Shown here one piece after another: positions 52,695 to 62,102 of a DNA stretch of 64,000 nt. Numbering within the stretch: the stretch's first letter is position 1; each line of letters starts with the position of its first letter. Where the stretch lies: positions 62,001 through 126,000 of the forward strand of contig NZ_DATJCH010000024.1 of NCBI RefSeq assembly GCF_035514885.1, written 5' to 3'. Made by a program: the position numbers and the translations under genes. The DNA comes from Albibacterium sp035514885 (GTDB taxonomy: Bacteria; Bacteroidota; Bacteroidia; Sphingobacteriales; Sphingobacteriaceae). The notes beneath the pieces are model-generated. The model did not search any database. It had not been told where the DNA came from and saw only the letters and a program-made list of their open reading frames with translations.

Positions 52695-53483
52695 ATGAGA
52701 AAATTAACCGTTATCAAAATTGGAGGAAATATAATTGATAATCCCGATCAGTTAAATAACTTTTTAAACAATTTTTCAGCGATTAATGGTTCAAAAATAT
52801 TAATTCATGGTGGTGGTAAAATCGCAACTAAACTCGCTTCTGATTTAGGAATTAAAGCAACATTAATTGATGGCCGCAGGGTTACTGACAAGGAAACGTT
52901 AGATATTGTAACCATGGTTTATGCCGGCTTAATTAATAAAAACGTTGTTGCAGCCCTGCAAAGCTATGGAAATAATGCCATAGGACTATCAGGTGCAGAC
53001 GGGAACTGCATAAAAGCAATAAAAAGACCTGTTAAAACTGTTGATTATGGATGGGTTGGTGACCTGCTAGAGAACTCAGTAAATTCGGAAAGCCTTATTG
53101 CTTTCTTAAATGCAGATTTTATTCCGGTTTTTTCTGCAATCACTCATAACGGACAAGGTCAACTATTAAACACCAATGCAGATACAATTGCTTCAAGCAT
53201 AGCTGTTGCTCTATCATCACATTTTGAAACTTCTCTTATTTATTGTTTTGAGAAAAAGGGCGTTTTAAGAGATGTCAATGACGATAGTTCCGTTGTTTCA
53301 GAAATAAAAGAAAAAGATTTTATCCCTTTACAACAAGACGGTACTATAACTGATGGAATGATTCCGAAGCTTCATAATGCATTTGATGCAATTAATAAAG
53401 GAGTTAAAGAAGTTCTAATAGGTCAGGCTTCAGATCTTCCTCTTCTAAAAGACAATAAATTTGGCTCACGAATATTGAAATAA
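52695..53483 (+). CDS. argB: N-acyl-glutamate kinase
   Basis: A 262-residue amino-acid kinase. The phosphate-binding KIGGNIIDN and HGGGKIATKLA motifs lie near 8 and 35, and LNTNADTIASSIAVAL near 155. The start at 52695 (MRKLTVIKIGGN) is chosen. The longer reading from 52632 adds 21 residues translated from the end of argF' in another frame and lacks family likeness. It phosphorylates N-acylglutamate, the second step. It begins 14 bp after argF' ends. Confidence 0.95.
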   Translation: MRKLTVIKIGGNIIDNPDQLNNFLNNFSAINGSKILIHGGGKIATKLASDLGIKATLIDGRRVTDKETLDIVTMVYAGLINKNVVAALQSYGNNAIGLSGADGNCIKAIKRPVKTVDYGWVGDLLENSVNSESLIAFLNADFIPVFSAITHNGQGQLLNTNADTIASSIAVALSSHFETSLIYCFEKKGVLRDVNDDSSVVSEIKEKDFIPLQQDGTITDGMIPKLHNAFDAINKGVKEVLIGQASDLPLLKDNKFGSRILK

Positions 53484-53491
53484 ATAAGACA

Positions 53492-54301
53492 ATGAAAAAA
53501 GTTACGATTATCGGATCAGGAAATATCGGTCTATCTTTAGCAAAAGGATTAGCTAATAAAAACTTTTGTTCTCCTAAGGAAGTAACCCTTACCCGTAGAA
53601 ACCTGCAGCATTTAACCGAAGCCATTAGTCTTGGATTTGAAGTTAGTTCAAATAATGCAGAAGCGATAAAAGGAGCCCATACCATTGTTTTAGCTATTCT
53701 CCCACAACAATTAAATGATGTATTAGGAGAAATAAAAGATCATTTAAATTCAAAGGAGCAATTAATCGTTTCGGTAATTTCAGGCGTAACTTGCCAAGAT
53801 ATCAAGAATAAGCTTGGACAGGACATTCAGGTTATTCGCGCAATGCCAAATACAGCCATATCAATCGGTCAATCTATGACCTGCATTGCATGTGAAGATA
53901 CTTCCAAAGAAAACATGCAGAAAGTAATCCGCATGTTTGAGACCGTGGGTGCTGTGATGAAAATCAACGAAGATTTAATGACTGCAGCTACTGCGTTATG
54001 TTCATGTGGTATTGCTTTTTTCCTAAGGGGAATCAGAGCTGCATCTCAAGGAGGAGTAGAAGTAGGATTTCATGCAGATGAAGCATTAAAAATGGCTGTA
54101 CAAACAGCCAAAGGCGCAGCCGATTTACTTTTACAGACACAAAGTCACCCAGAAAGAGAGATTGATAAAGTAACCTCTCCGAAAGGATGTACCATCGCCG
54201 GATTGAATGAAATGGAACATAACGGGTACAGTTCATCGCTTATTAAAGGAATAAAATTATCAGCTCTCAAAGCGGGTGGTTTGTATAGTGCCGATAATTA
54301 G
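53492..54301 (+). CDS. proC: Pyrroline-5-carboxylate reductase
   Basis: A 269-residue NADPH-dependent reductase. The N-terminal Rossmann motif is TIIGSGNIGLSLAKGL (about 4-19), RAMPNTAISIGQSMT is near 113-127, and the C-terminal helical domain contains the conserved TSPKGCTIAGL (about 228-238). It makes proline from pyrroline-5-carboxylate. Its place within the arginine operon, 8 bp after argB and 10 bp before argE, is typical of Bacteroidota and ties proline to arginine synthesis. Confidence 0.94.
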   Translation: MKKVTIIGSGNIGLSLAKGLANKNFCSPKEVTLTRRNLQHLTEAISLGFEVSSNNAEAIKGAHTIVLAILPQQLNDVLGEIKDHLNSKEQLIVSVISGVTCQDIKNKLGQDIQVIRAMPNTAISIGQSMTCIACEDTSKENMQKVIRMFETVGAVMKINEDLMTAATALCSCGIAFFLRGIRAASQGGVEVGFHADEALKMAVQTAKGAADLLLQTQSHPEREIDKVTSPKGCTIAGLNEMEHNGYSSSLIKGIKLSALKAGGLYSADN

Positions 54302-54311
54302 TTCATAATTT

Positions 54312-55379
54312 ATGCAAAGTATACAGAACCTTACAGACGAGAGTATCTCTCTTTTAAAATCTCTAATTTGTATACCTTCATTTAGTAAGGAAGAAGATAA
54401 AACTGCCTTAGAAATAATCCGATTTTTAAATTCGACTGAAATATCATACCAGAGAAAAGGTAACAATATTTGGTGTCATAATAAATTCTTTGATCCGGAT
54501 AAGCCAACAATTCTGCTAAATTCACATCACGATACTGTTAAGCCCAATTCGGGCTATACAAGAGACCCTTTTCTATCTACTACTGAAGAAAATAAGCTAT
54601 ACGGCTTAGGAAGCAATGACGCCGGAGGCAGTTTAGTATCCTTATTAGCTGCGTTCCGCTATTTCAATGATCAGAAAGATTTAAAATATAACCTTTGCTA
54701 TGCTGCTACTGCAGAAGAGGAAATCTCTGGAAGAAACGGTATTGAATCTATACTAGATGACTTGGGAGATCTTGATTTCGCAATCGTCGGAGAGCCAACC
54801 TTAATGCAATTAGCAATAGCTGAACGGGGATTAATGGTAATCGATTGTGAGGCAACCGGGAAAGCTGGGCATGCTGCAAGAAATGAGGGAGAAAATGCCA
54901 TCTATAAAGCAATTGAAGACATTAACTGGTTCAGAACCTTCCGATTCCCAAAAGAATCAACTGTATTCGGACCTATTTCCATGAATGTAACAGTCATCGA
55001 AGCAGGATCGCAACACAATGTAGTTCCTGCAAGCTGTAAATTTACTGTTGATATTCGGGTTACAGATGCTTATAGTAATGAAGAAGTCCTTGCAATTATT
55101 CAACAGCATATAGATTCGCAAGCAGTTGCCAGATCCACACGGTTAAAACCATCTTCTATACCTTTGAGCCATCCCATAGTTCAAGCTGGCCTTGCCTTAG
55201 GTCATGAAACGTATGGCTCACCTACTACCAGCGATCAAGCATTACTAAATATCCCTTCTTTAAAATTAGGCCCTGGAGATTCGGCAAGATCCCATATGGC
55301 GGATGAATATATTTATATTCATGAAATTGAAGAAGGAATAAAATTCTACATTCAAATACTTAATTCCATACTACTCTAA
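54312..55379 (+). CDS. argE: M20-family N-acyl-citrulline (or ornithine) deacylase
   Basis: A 355-residue M20 metallopeptidase. The zinc-binding HxD is in LNSHHDTVKPNSG (about 71-83), the bridging Asp in GLGSNDAGGSLVSLL, and the general base Glu in AATAEEEISGRNG (about 137-149). A dimerisation domain occupies about 180-290. Since the transcarbamylase acts on acylated ornithine, the natural substrate should be N-succinylcitrulline, giving citrulline for argG. That is inferred from the operon. It lies 10 bp behind proC. Confidence 0.93.
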   Translation: MQSIQNLTDESISLLKSLICIPSFSKEEDKTALEIIRFLNSTEISYQRKGNNIWCHNKFFDPDKPTILLNSHHDTVKPNSGYTRDPFLSTTEENKLYGLGSNDAGGSLVSLLAAFRYFNDQKDLKYNLCYAATAEEEISGRNGIESILDDLGDLDFAIVGEPTLMQLAIAERGLMVIDCEATGKAGHAARNEGENAIYKAIEDINWFRTFRFPKESTVFGPISMNVTVIEAGSQHNVVPASCKFTVDIRVTDAYSNEEVLAIIQQHIDSQAVARSTRLKPSSIPLSHPIVQAGLALGHETYGSPTTSDQALLNIPSLKLGPGDSARSHMADEYIYIHEIEEGIKFYIQILNSILL

Positions 55380-55410
55380 TTATACACGATCTACCATAAA
55401 GATAATTGAA

Positions 55411-56742
55411 ATGAAACTCTGGCAAAAAAACACAAAAACCGAAAATGCTGTAGATAAATTTACCGTAGGCCACGACAGGGAATTAGATGTTAATTTAGCT
55501 GCTGCTGATATATTAGGCTCATTAGCACACACTCAAATGTTAGAAAGTATTGGTTTATTGTCTAAAGAGGAGTTAGCACAGATTCAGGAAGAATTAAAAT
55601 CCATTTTTAAAGAAGTAGAGAAGGGAAATTTCAAAATCGATGATGATGTTGAAGATGTACATTCTCAGATAGAGTTCCTTTTAACTCAGCGTATAGGTGA
55701 AGCTGGCAAGAAAATACATAGTGGCCGTTCAAGAAATGACCAGGTTCTTGTTGATTTAAAATTATTCTTCAGAAGTGAAATTGAGCATATTGTTAATAAT
55801 ACAAATCTGCTTTTTAATCAATTAATTAGTTTAAGCGAAAAACATAAATCTATATTAATCCCTGGATATACACATCTTCAAATAGCAATGCCTTCTTCTT
55901 TCGGACTATGGTTCGGGGCTTATGCCGAGAGTTTAATTGACGACTTAGAGATGATGTTAGCAGCCTGGAAGGTCTGCAATAAGAATCCTCTTGGCTCTGC
56001 AGCAGGTTATGGATCTTCCTTTCCTTTAAACCGTACTCTTACTACCGAATTGTTGGGTTTTGACACTTTAAATTACAACGTAGTATACGCACAAATGGGG
56101 AGAGGTAAAACTGAGCGTATTTTAGCTCAGGGGATGTCTTCTATCGCAGCAACCCTTGCTAAGTTCTCAATGGATATTTGTCTATACATGAATCAGAACT
56201 TCGGTTTTCTATCTTTTCCAGATGAGTTAACTACCGGATCAAGCATCATGCCTCATAAAAAGAATCCGGACGTGTTTGAGCTAATCCGTTCTCGTTGTAA
56301 TAAAATTCAAGCTTTACCAAATGAGATTGCTTTGATGACAACAAACTTGCCTTCAGGATATCATCGCGATTTACAATTGCTAAAAGAAAATCTATTTCCA
56401 GCATTCGAATCCTTAAACGAATCTCTAACTATGTGTAATCACATGCTGGAAAATATAATTATTAAAAATAATATCATCGACGATACAAAATATGACTACT
56501 TGTTCAGTGTGGAAGTCGTAAATAATGAAGTATTAAAAGGCGTCCCGTTTCGTGAAGCATACAAGAATATTGGCATGTCTATAGAAAACGGCACCTTTAA
56601 ACCTCAAAGAGAAGTTAATCATACACACGAAGGAAGTATCGGAAATCTTTGCAACGAACAGATCAAAGATCAGTTTGATATGGTTTACAGCTCATTTAAT
56701 TTTGACAAGGTGAATCAGGCATTAAAAGAACTAGTCTCTTAA
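55411..56742 (+). CDS. argH: Argininosuccinate lyase
   Basis: A 443-residue member of the fumarase/aspartase superfamily. It has SGRSRNDQVLVDLKL (about 104-118), the HLQIAMPSSFG stretch with the catalytic His near 153, and the flexible-loop signature GSSIMPHKKNPD (about 276-287). It splits argininosuccinate into arginine and fumarate, the last step. It is the last gene of the operon, 31 bp behind argE, and convergent with hisS. Confidence 0.96.
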   Translation: MKLWQKNTKTENAVDKFTVGHDRELDVNLAAADILGSLAHTQMLESIGLLSKEELAQIQEELKSIFKEVEKGNFKIDDDVEDVHSQIEFLLTQRIGEAGKKIHSGRSRNDQVLVDLKLFFRSEIEHIVNNTNLLFNQLISLSEKHKSILIPGYTHLQIAMPSSFGLWFGAYAESLIDDLEMMLAAWKVCNKNPLGSAAGYGSSFPLNRTLTTELLGFDTLNYNVVYAQMGRGKTERILAQGMSSIAATLAKFSMDICLYMNQNFGFLSFPDELTTGSSIMPHKKNPDVFELIRSRCNKIQALPNEIALMTTNLPSGYHRDLQLLKENLFPAFESLNESLTMCNHMLENIIIKNNIIDDTKYDYLFSVEVVNNEVLKGVPFREAYKNIGMSIENGTFKPQREVNHTHEGSIGNLCNEQIKDQFDMVYSSFNFDKVNQALKELVS

Positions 56743-56782
56743 AAGTAATAAATCGTTAGAAAGTACTCTCAGAATGCGCTTT

Positions 56783-58162
56783 TTACTCTTCTCCAAAGTA
56801 CTTCAATAGTTCCGATTCAGTCAATTGCTGTTGATCACCACTTTTCATATCCTTAAGTGTATACTGTCCTTTTTGCATCTCTTCTTCACCTACAAGAATA
56901 ACGAAAGGAATATTCTTTGTATGCGCATAAGACATCTGCTTCTTTAATTTAGCAGCGGTCGGATATATTTCAGCAGCAATCCCTTCTTTCCGCAATCTTT
57001 GCAAAAGCGGTAATGAATATTTCTCTGCAGCTAAGTCAAAATTACTAATTAATACCTTTGTCCCTTCTTCAGTATCTTGAGGAAACAGATTGAGTTCTTC
57101 TAAAACATCGTATATTCTATCAGCTCCAAAAGAAATACCGACACCAGTTAAACCTGCTAATCCAAACATCCCGGTTAAATCATCATAGCGCCCACCGCCT
57201 CCTATACTTCCCATCACCACTTCATTGGTTTTAACTTCTAAAATAGTTCCGGTATAATAGTTTAATCCTCGCGCTAATGTAATATCTAATTGGAGCTTGT
57301 TTAAAATCTGCGGATCAAGGATATTTACATACGAAATAACTTCTTCAATTTCCTCAATTCCTTTTTTACCAATTATTGAATTCTCTAAAAAGGCGTTTAG
57401 CAATAATAATTGATCATCAATGCTTCCTGACGACTGCAATATCGGATTTAGTTTCTCTACGTTACTCTCTGTAAAGCCTCGCTCAATCAACTCCTTTTCA
57501 ACACCTTTAACACCTATTTTATCCAACTTATCGATAGCAACAGTCATCTCTATTAATAAATCGCTCCGATCTAATACATCGGCGATGCCCGCTAAAACCT
57601 TTCTGTTATTTATTTTTATGCTGAAGTCCTTTAAACCAAATTTCCCCAGAACTTCGAAATAAATGGCTATAAACTCCGCCTCATTCAGAAGGCTCGCTGA
57701 CCCAACAACATCCGCATCACACTGATAAAACTCACGATATCGACCTCTTTGAGGCCGATCAGCACGCCAAACGGGTTGAATCTGATAGCGCTTAAATGGA
57801 TACGTTATCTCATTTTGATGCATAACCACATAGCGGGCAAAGGGCACCGTTAAATCATAACGAAGAGCCTTCTCTGAAATAATTGGAGTTAACCCTTTTG
57901 AAGCAATTGTACTCAATTGATCTTTAGAGATCTTAGATAGATAATCTCCGGAGTTCAATATCTTAAAGATTAATTGATCTCCCTCTTCTCCATATTTACC
58001 TGTTAAGGTATCTAGGTTTTCAAAAGATGGTGTTTGTATTTCACTATAACCATACTTCTTAAAAACCGTTTTAATAGTATTGAAAATATAATTACGCTTC
58101 TCCATTACTAGTGGAGAAAAATCACGAGTCCCTTTTGCTAAAGTAGGTTTAAGCTTTGCCAT
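56783..58162 (-). CDS. hisS: Histidyl-tRNA synthetase
   Basis: A 459-residue class II aminoacyl-tRNA synthetase. Motif 1 lies around GTRDFSP and EIQTPSFENL, motif 2 is YRFQPVWRADRP-like (KRYQIQPVWRADRPQRGRYR near 120), the histidine-A-like motif LARGLNYYTGTILEV near 300, and motif 3 VGISFGADRIYDVLEEL near 340. An anticodon-binding domain occupies the C-terminus. The ATG at 58162 is used. An exact -7 element (58168-58175) overlaps the alternative GTG at 58168, so that one cannot be the start. The transcript would begin within a base or two of the ATG. Confidence 0.96.
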   Translation of the reverse strand: MAKLKPTLAKGTRDFSPLVMEKRNYIFNTIKTVFKKYGYSEIQTPSFENLDTLTGKYGEEGDQLIFKILNSGDYLSKISKDQLSTIASKGLTPIISEKALRYDLTVPFARYVVMHQNEITYPFKRYQIQPVWRADRPQRGRYREFYQCDADVVGSASLLNEAEFIAIYFEVLGKFGLKDFSIKINNRKVLAGIADVLDRSDLLIEMTVAIDKLDKIGVKGVEKELIERGFTESNVEKLNPILQSSGSIDDQLLLLNAFLENSIIGKKGIEEIEEVISYVNILDPQILNKLQLDITLARGLNYYTGTILEVKTNEVVMGSIGGGGRYDDLTGMFGLAGLTGVGISFGADRIYDVLEELNLFPQDTEEGTKVLISNFDLAAEKYSLPLLQRLRKEGIAAEIYPTAAKLKKQMSYAHTKNIPFVILVGEEEMQKGQYTLKDMKSGDQQQLTESELLKYFGEE

Positions 58163-58167
58163 ATGCA

Positions 58168-58175
58168 CAAATGTA
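58168..58175 (-). promoter_or_regulatory. -7 promoter element of hisS, very close to the start codon
   Basis: TACATTTG on the minus strand, an exact TAnnTTTG match, ends only 5 bp before the ATG. With the usual spacing the mRNA would have almost no leader. Confidence 0.5.
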
Positions 58176-58269
58176 ACGATTATACCTCACTAAGGACACG
58201 AACAAGCCAAGGATTAAAGCAGATTCTAAGTGAAGTACTTATTCTTTTGAAAATTAAATAAATAGGATT

Positions 58270-58953
58270 TTATAAACTGATTTTTTCTCCAACCTTCAGT
58301 AAATGCAAGTTAAATCCGGCTTTACGAAACTTTTCGATCGCTTCTTCTGTATTAATTTCTATTGGAGGAAATGTATTGTAGTGGATGCCGATTATATTCT
58401 TACAATTAATCAATCCTGCAGCCTTTATTGCATCCTCAACATCCATTGTAAAAAAGCCTCCGATCGGTAAAAAAGCCCAATCCAGGTTTTGATCAGCCAA
58501 TAATTGCATTTCAAGCGTAAGAGCAGTATCGCCGGCAAAATAGATAGTTTTATCCCCAGATTTTAATACATAACCGGCAGCTACACCTGCGTATCCGCCT
58601 TCGGGAGTGCTGTTTGTATGCAAAGCATACACCATTTTTGCTGATCCGAAATCAGTTGAAATAGTTCCACCAAAATTCATCCCTGTCACCTTATCCGTTG
58701 CAATTCCTTGTTTCTTAACCCATGCAGCAGATTCAACAATAGAAACAACTTGTGAATTCCCATTTCTTTGAACTTCCACCAAATCCGCAACATGATCTCC
58801 ATGGCAATGGCTTAAAAATATATAATCAGGTTTTAAAGCTCCTAAGTCAACGTGTGCCGCTAATTTATTATGAGTAATAAAGGGATCGAACAAGACCTCA
58901 ATATTATTCAAATTTAATCCCACTGTTGAGTGGCCATAATATACCGCTTCCAT
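58270..58953 (-). CDS. UPF0173-type metal-dependent hydrolase
   Basis: A 227-residue metallo-beta-lactamase-fold protein. The metal site is LSHCHGDHVADLVEV (about 48-62), with further ligands in YALHTNSTPEGGYAG (about 110) and FAGDTALT (about 140), and a final His in IGIHYNTFPPIE (about 195). It fits the UPF0173 group (YtkL), whose substrate is unknown. It lies 6 bp behind the ybaB gene and is surely co-transcribed with it. Confidence 0.9.
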   Translation of the reverse strand: MEAVYYGHSTVGLNLNNIEVLFDPFITHNKLAAHVDLGALKPDYIFLSHCHGDHVADLVEVQRNGNSQVVSIVESAAWVKKQGIATDKVTGMNFGGTISTDFGSAKMVYALHTNSTPEGGYAGVAAGYVLKSGDKTIYFAGDTALTLEMQLLADQNLDWAFLPIGGFFTMDVEDAIKAAGLINCKNIIGIHYNTFPPIEINTEEAIEKFRKAGFNLHLLKVGEKISL

Positions 58954-58959
58954 CCTACT

Positions 58960-59265
58960 TTATTTATTGAACATGCCTCCAAGTCCGCCAAGCATATCTT
59001 TTGTTGCTGCCTGCATCTCGGTTTGGCTAATATCTTCTGCCTGCTTCAGCGCCTTATTAATTGCTATTACTAACAATTCTTCCAGTTCTTCACTATCAGC
59101 TTCCTTAAAATATAGAGGATCAATTATTATATTCTTAATCTCTTTATTTGCAGTTGAAATAACTTTAATTTTTCCTCCTTCAACTTCTCCGGAAACACTA
59201 ATAGTATCAAGTCTTTTTTTTATCTCTTCAGCTTTCTGCTGTGCTTGGAACAATTTATCGAACAT
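58960..59265 (-). CDS. YbaB/EbfC-family nucleoid-associated protein
   Basis: A 101-residue DNA-binding protein with the YbaB layout: an N-terminal helix rich in Gln/Lys (AQQKAEEIKKRLDTISVSGE), a central sheet (GGKIKVISTANKEIKNIIID), and a C-terminal helix ending in a Gly-rich tail (LGGLGGMFNK). Dimers bind DNA as tweezers. In many genomes the gene is next to recR and dnaX. Here it sits before a UPF0173 gene. Confidence 0.92.
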   Translation of the reverse strand: MFDKLFQAQQKAEEIKKRLDTISVSGEVEGGKIKVISTANKEIKNIIIDPLYFKEADSEELEELLVIAINKALKQAEDISQTEMQAATKDMLGGLGGMFNK

Positions 59266-59310
59266 ATTATATTGCTTTATTAAAAATACAAAATTTACAC
59301 AGTCATCACT

Positions 59311-60495
59311 TTAATTATCCAGCAACTCCCCATTTCCGGAATAAGCTCCCTGACGAATAACAGGCATATCTAATATTTCATATAAACCATCTAAATGATT
59401 TAAACTCGCATTCGCCATATTAGATAACAGAACAATGGTAATATCGTTCTTAAAATCACGGATATACAGATTTTTAAACCCATGCCACCAACCGGTATGG
59501 TATGCTATAACATGGTTGCCTTTCTCATACAATCGCCATCCATAACCATAATTAAAAACCTCTTTAGTTGGCTTACTTCTCCCCACATAAGCAGAGTCTA
59601 ATAAATCTTTACCCAACACCCGCCCCTCTATTAAGGCTCTGTCAAATAAGTATAAATCATCTACCGTGCTATATATTCCTTTATCCCCTACCGGGCCATC
59701 TAAAAAGTTCTGTACTACTGAACGTCGCCAAACTTTATCATGGCCAATAACCCCTGTTGGAATAGTTTCATAATCAGCCTTAGAATACACCGCCGTATTT
59801 TTCATCCCCAGCGGTTTAAAAATATTCTCTTGCATAAAAACAGTAAAAGACTGACCTGAAACCACTTCAACAATAGCGGCTAGAACCATGAAATTACTGT
59901 TATTATAAAGAAATCTTGCATCAGGCACATTATACCGTCCGGGTTTATGCTGAATTAGGAGATCCATTACTTGTCTATTTGTTAAGCCATTCTTTTTATC
60001 TTTCCAGATTCCATCTACAAAATAAACGTAATTAGGTAAGCCCGACCTATGACTTAAAAGTTGCTTTATAGTAACTCCTTCGTATGGGAACTCAGGGAAA
60101 AAATCATTAACGGTTTGATCCAGTCGCAATTTACCACGTTCTATCAGCATCAAAACTGCGGTGGCCGTTAAAGGTTTAGAAACAGACGCCAGTTCAAATT
60201 GAGAATTAATGGTTAAACTATCGCGATGTAAATAATCGGCCCAGCCAAAAGAATTCTTATAAATAATCTTTCCTTTTTTTGCAATAAGCACATTCCCATT
60301 AAAAGCAGAACGACTATGCAGTTTTTTCATAAATTCATCGATTCGTTTGTCTGCATTTTCTGGAGAATAAACAAGTCGGATACTGTCTGTAATCTTTTGC
60401 TCTTCCTCAATCTTAACTCTTTTACTTTCTGCAGAAGAACAGGCAATTAAGGCTAAGGGGATAACAAAAACAAAAAGGTTTTTAATTTTCAACAT
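59311..60495 (-). CDS. Serine hydrolase of the beta-lactamase class C/DD-peptidase fold, lipoprotein
   Basis: A 394-residue protein with a lipobox signal (LIACSSAES, Cys19). All three catalytic motifs are visible: SVSK (SxxK, in ELASVSKPLTATAV near 104), YNN (in FLYNNSNFMVL near 200) and HTG (in AYHTGWWHGF near 340). The fold includes class C beta-lactamases, D-alanyl-D-alanine peptidases and esterases. As an envelope lipoprotein without other features, a cell-wall or esterase role is likely, and a beta-lactam resistance role is not shown. It stands alone 45 bp upstream of ybaB on the same strand. Confidence 0.9.
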   Translation of the reverse strand: MLKIKNLFVFVIPLALIACSSAESKRVKIEEEQKITDSIRLVYSPENADKRIDEFMKKLHSRSAFNGNVLIAKKGKIIYKNSFGWADYLHRDSLTINSQFELASVSKPLTATAVLMLIERGKLRLDQTVNDFFPEFPYEGVTIKQLLSHRSGLPNYVYFVDGIWKDKKNGLTNRQVMDLLIQHKPGRYNVPDARFLYNNSNFMVLAAIVEVVSGQSFTVFMQENIFKPLGMKNTAVYSKADYETIPTGVIGHDKVWRRSVVQNFLDGPVGDKGIYSTVDDLYLFDRALIEGRVLGKDLLDSAYVGRSKPTKEVFNYGYGWRLYEKGNHVIAYHTGWWHGFKNLYIRDFKNDITIVLLSNMANASLNHLDGLYEILDMPVIRQGAYSGNGELLDN

Positions 60496-60672
60496 ATTTC
60501 CAAAGGGATTTCGCTCTTTAACAACGACGAAATTGCGTAAATAAATTTAAAAATCCGAGTTTATTAGCATCTAATAAAATCATATCTGATCACACACCTA
60601 ATTATTGTCACGATATTGACAATATTAATTCAATTTAGAGGAAAGAGTCTTACTCTAAAAGGTTTATATTTT

Positions 60673-60680
60673 TAACTTTG
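60673..60680 (+). promoter_or_regulatory. -7 promoter element of fumC
   Basis: TAACTTTG, an exact TAnnTTTG match, 23 bp before the chosen ATG. It overlaps the alternative GTG start at 60680 and so rules it out. Confidence 0.5.
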
Positions 60681-60703
60681 TGTATAAAATAAATATTAAT
60701 ATT

Positions 60704-62101
60704 ATGGCATATAGAATAGAGCACGACACAATGGGGGAAGTGAAGGTTCCTTCAGATAAATATTGGGGTGCTCAAACTGAACGTTCAAAAAATAACTTTA
60801 AAATTGGGTCTCCGGCTTCTATGCCCAAAGAAATTATTGAAGCTTTCGCTTATTTAAAGAAAGCTGCAGCTTACACCAATACAGATGCGGGAATCTTGTC
60901 TTCAGAAAAAAGAGATCTTATTGCTCAAGTATGTGACGAGATCCTGGAAGGAAAATTACAGGATCAGTTTCCATTAGTTATCTGGCAAACCGGTTCAGGG
61001 ACCCAGTCGAACATGAACGTTAATGAAGTTGTTTCGAATCGTGCTCATGCTATACAAGGTCATAAGCTTGGAGAAGGAACTCCATTTATCCATCCCAATG
61101 ACGATGTAAACAAATCTCAATCGTCAAATGACACCTATCCAACAGCCATGCATATCGCTGCATATAAAATGTTGATAAATACAACCATTCCCGGAATAGA
61201 GAAACTGAGAGATACATTAAAATCAAAATCTGAAGAGTTCTCCAAAGTAGTTAAAATTGGAAGAACGCATTTAATGGATGCTACACCGATTACTTTGGGC
61301 CAGGAGTTTTCTGGCTATGTGGCTCAATTAACATTTGGAATAAATGCTCTAAAAAACACATTGCCACATTTATCGCAATTAGCACTTGGTGGTACTGCTG
61401 TAGGAACAGGCATCAATACTCCAAAAGGATATTCTGAGAATGTAGCTAAATACATTGCTCAATTTACAGAACTACCATTTATTACAGCAGAAAATAAATT
61501 TGAAGCCCTAGCAGCGCACGATGCTATTGTAGAAAGCCACGGCGCATTAAAACAAATCGCGGTTTCCCTAATGAAAATTGCGAATGATGTTCGAATGCTG
61601 GCATCAGGTCCAAGGTCAGGAATTGGTGAAATCATTATTCCCGAAAATGAACCCGGTTCATCCATCATGCCAGGCAAGGTAAATCCAACCCAATGTGAGG
61701 CTGTAACCATGGTAGCTGCCCAAGTTATGGGAAATGATGTTACTATCTCTGTAGGGGGATCAAATGGTCAATATGAACTCAATGTTTTCAAACCCGTAAT
61801 GGCTGCAAATTTCTTAATGAGCGCCAGGTTAATTGGAGATGCTTGCGTTTCATTCAACGATCATTGTGCTATTGGTATTGAACCTAACTATGATGGTATC
61901 AAAAAGCATTTAGAAAACTCATTAATGTTGGTTACAGCATTGAATCCTCATATCGGCTATGAAAATGCAGCCAAAATTGCGAAAAAAGCTCATAAAGAAA
62001 ATACATCTCTTCGGGAAGCCGCAATATCACTTGGCCTATTAACTGACGAGCAATTCAATGAATGGGTAAGACCGGAAGATATGATTGGCGGTTTAAAATA
62101 G
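60704..62101 (+). CDS. fumC: Fumarate hydratase class II
   Basis: A 465-residue class II fumarase. TSSNMNVNEV-like residues (GSGTQSNMNVNEV near 98-110), the HPNDDVNKSQSSNDTYPTAMH active-site block near 127-147, KIGRTHLMDATPITLGQE with the catalytic His near 188, and the signature GSSIMPGKVNPTQCE (about 317-331) are all intact. It hydrates fumarate to malate in the TCA cycle, without an iron-sulfur cluster. The ATG at 60704 (MAYRIEHDTMGEV) is used; the GTG at 60680 overlaps the promoter. A small lipoprotein gene follows after one base. Confidence 0.96.
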   Translation: MAYRIEHDTMGEVKVPSDKYWGAQTERSKNNFKIGSPASMPKEIIEAFAYLKKAAAYTNTDAGILSSEKRDLIAQVCDEILEGKLQDQFPLVIWQTGSGTQSNMNVNEVVSNRAHAIQGHKLGEGTPFIHPNDDVNKSQSSNDTYPTAMHIAAYKMLINTTIPGIEKLRDTLKSKSEEFSKVVKIGRTHLMDATPITLGQEFSGYVAQLTFGINALKNTLPHLSQLALGGTAVGTGINTPKGYSENVAKYIAQFTELPFITAENKFEALAAHDAIVESHGALKQIAVSLMKIANDVRMLASGPRSGIGEIIIPENEPGSSIMPGKVNPTQCEAVTMVAAQVMGNDVTISVGGSNGQYELNVFKPVMAANFLMSARLIGDACVSFNDHCAIGIEPNYDGIKKHLENSLMLVTALNPHIGYENAAKIAKKAHKENTSLREAAISLGLLTDEQFNEWVRPEDMIGGLK

Positions 62102-62102
62102 C

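Noticed and set aside
59311..60495. Beta-lactamase resistance gene
   Set aside because: The SxxK, YxN and HTG motifs are shared with peptidases and esterases; nothing specific to beta-lactam hydrolysis is visible.
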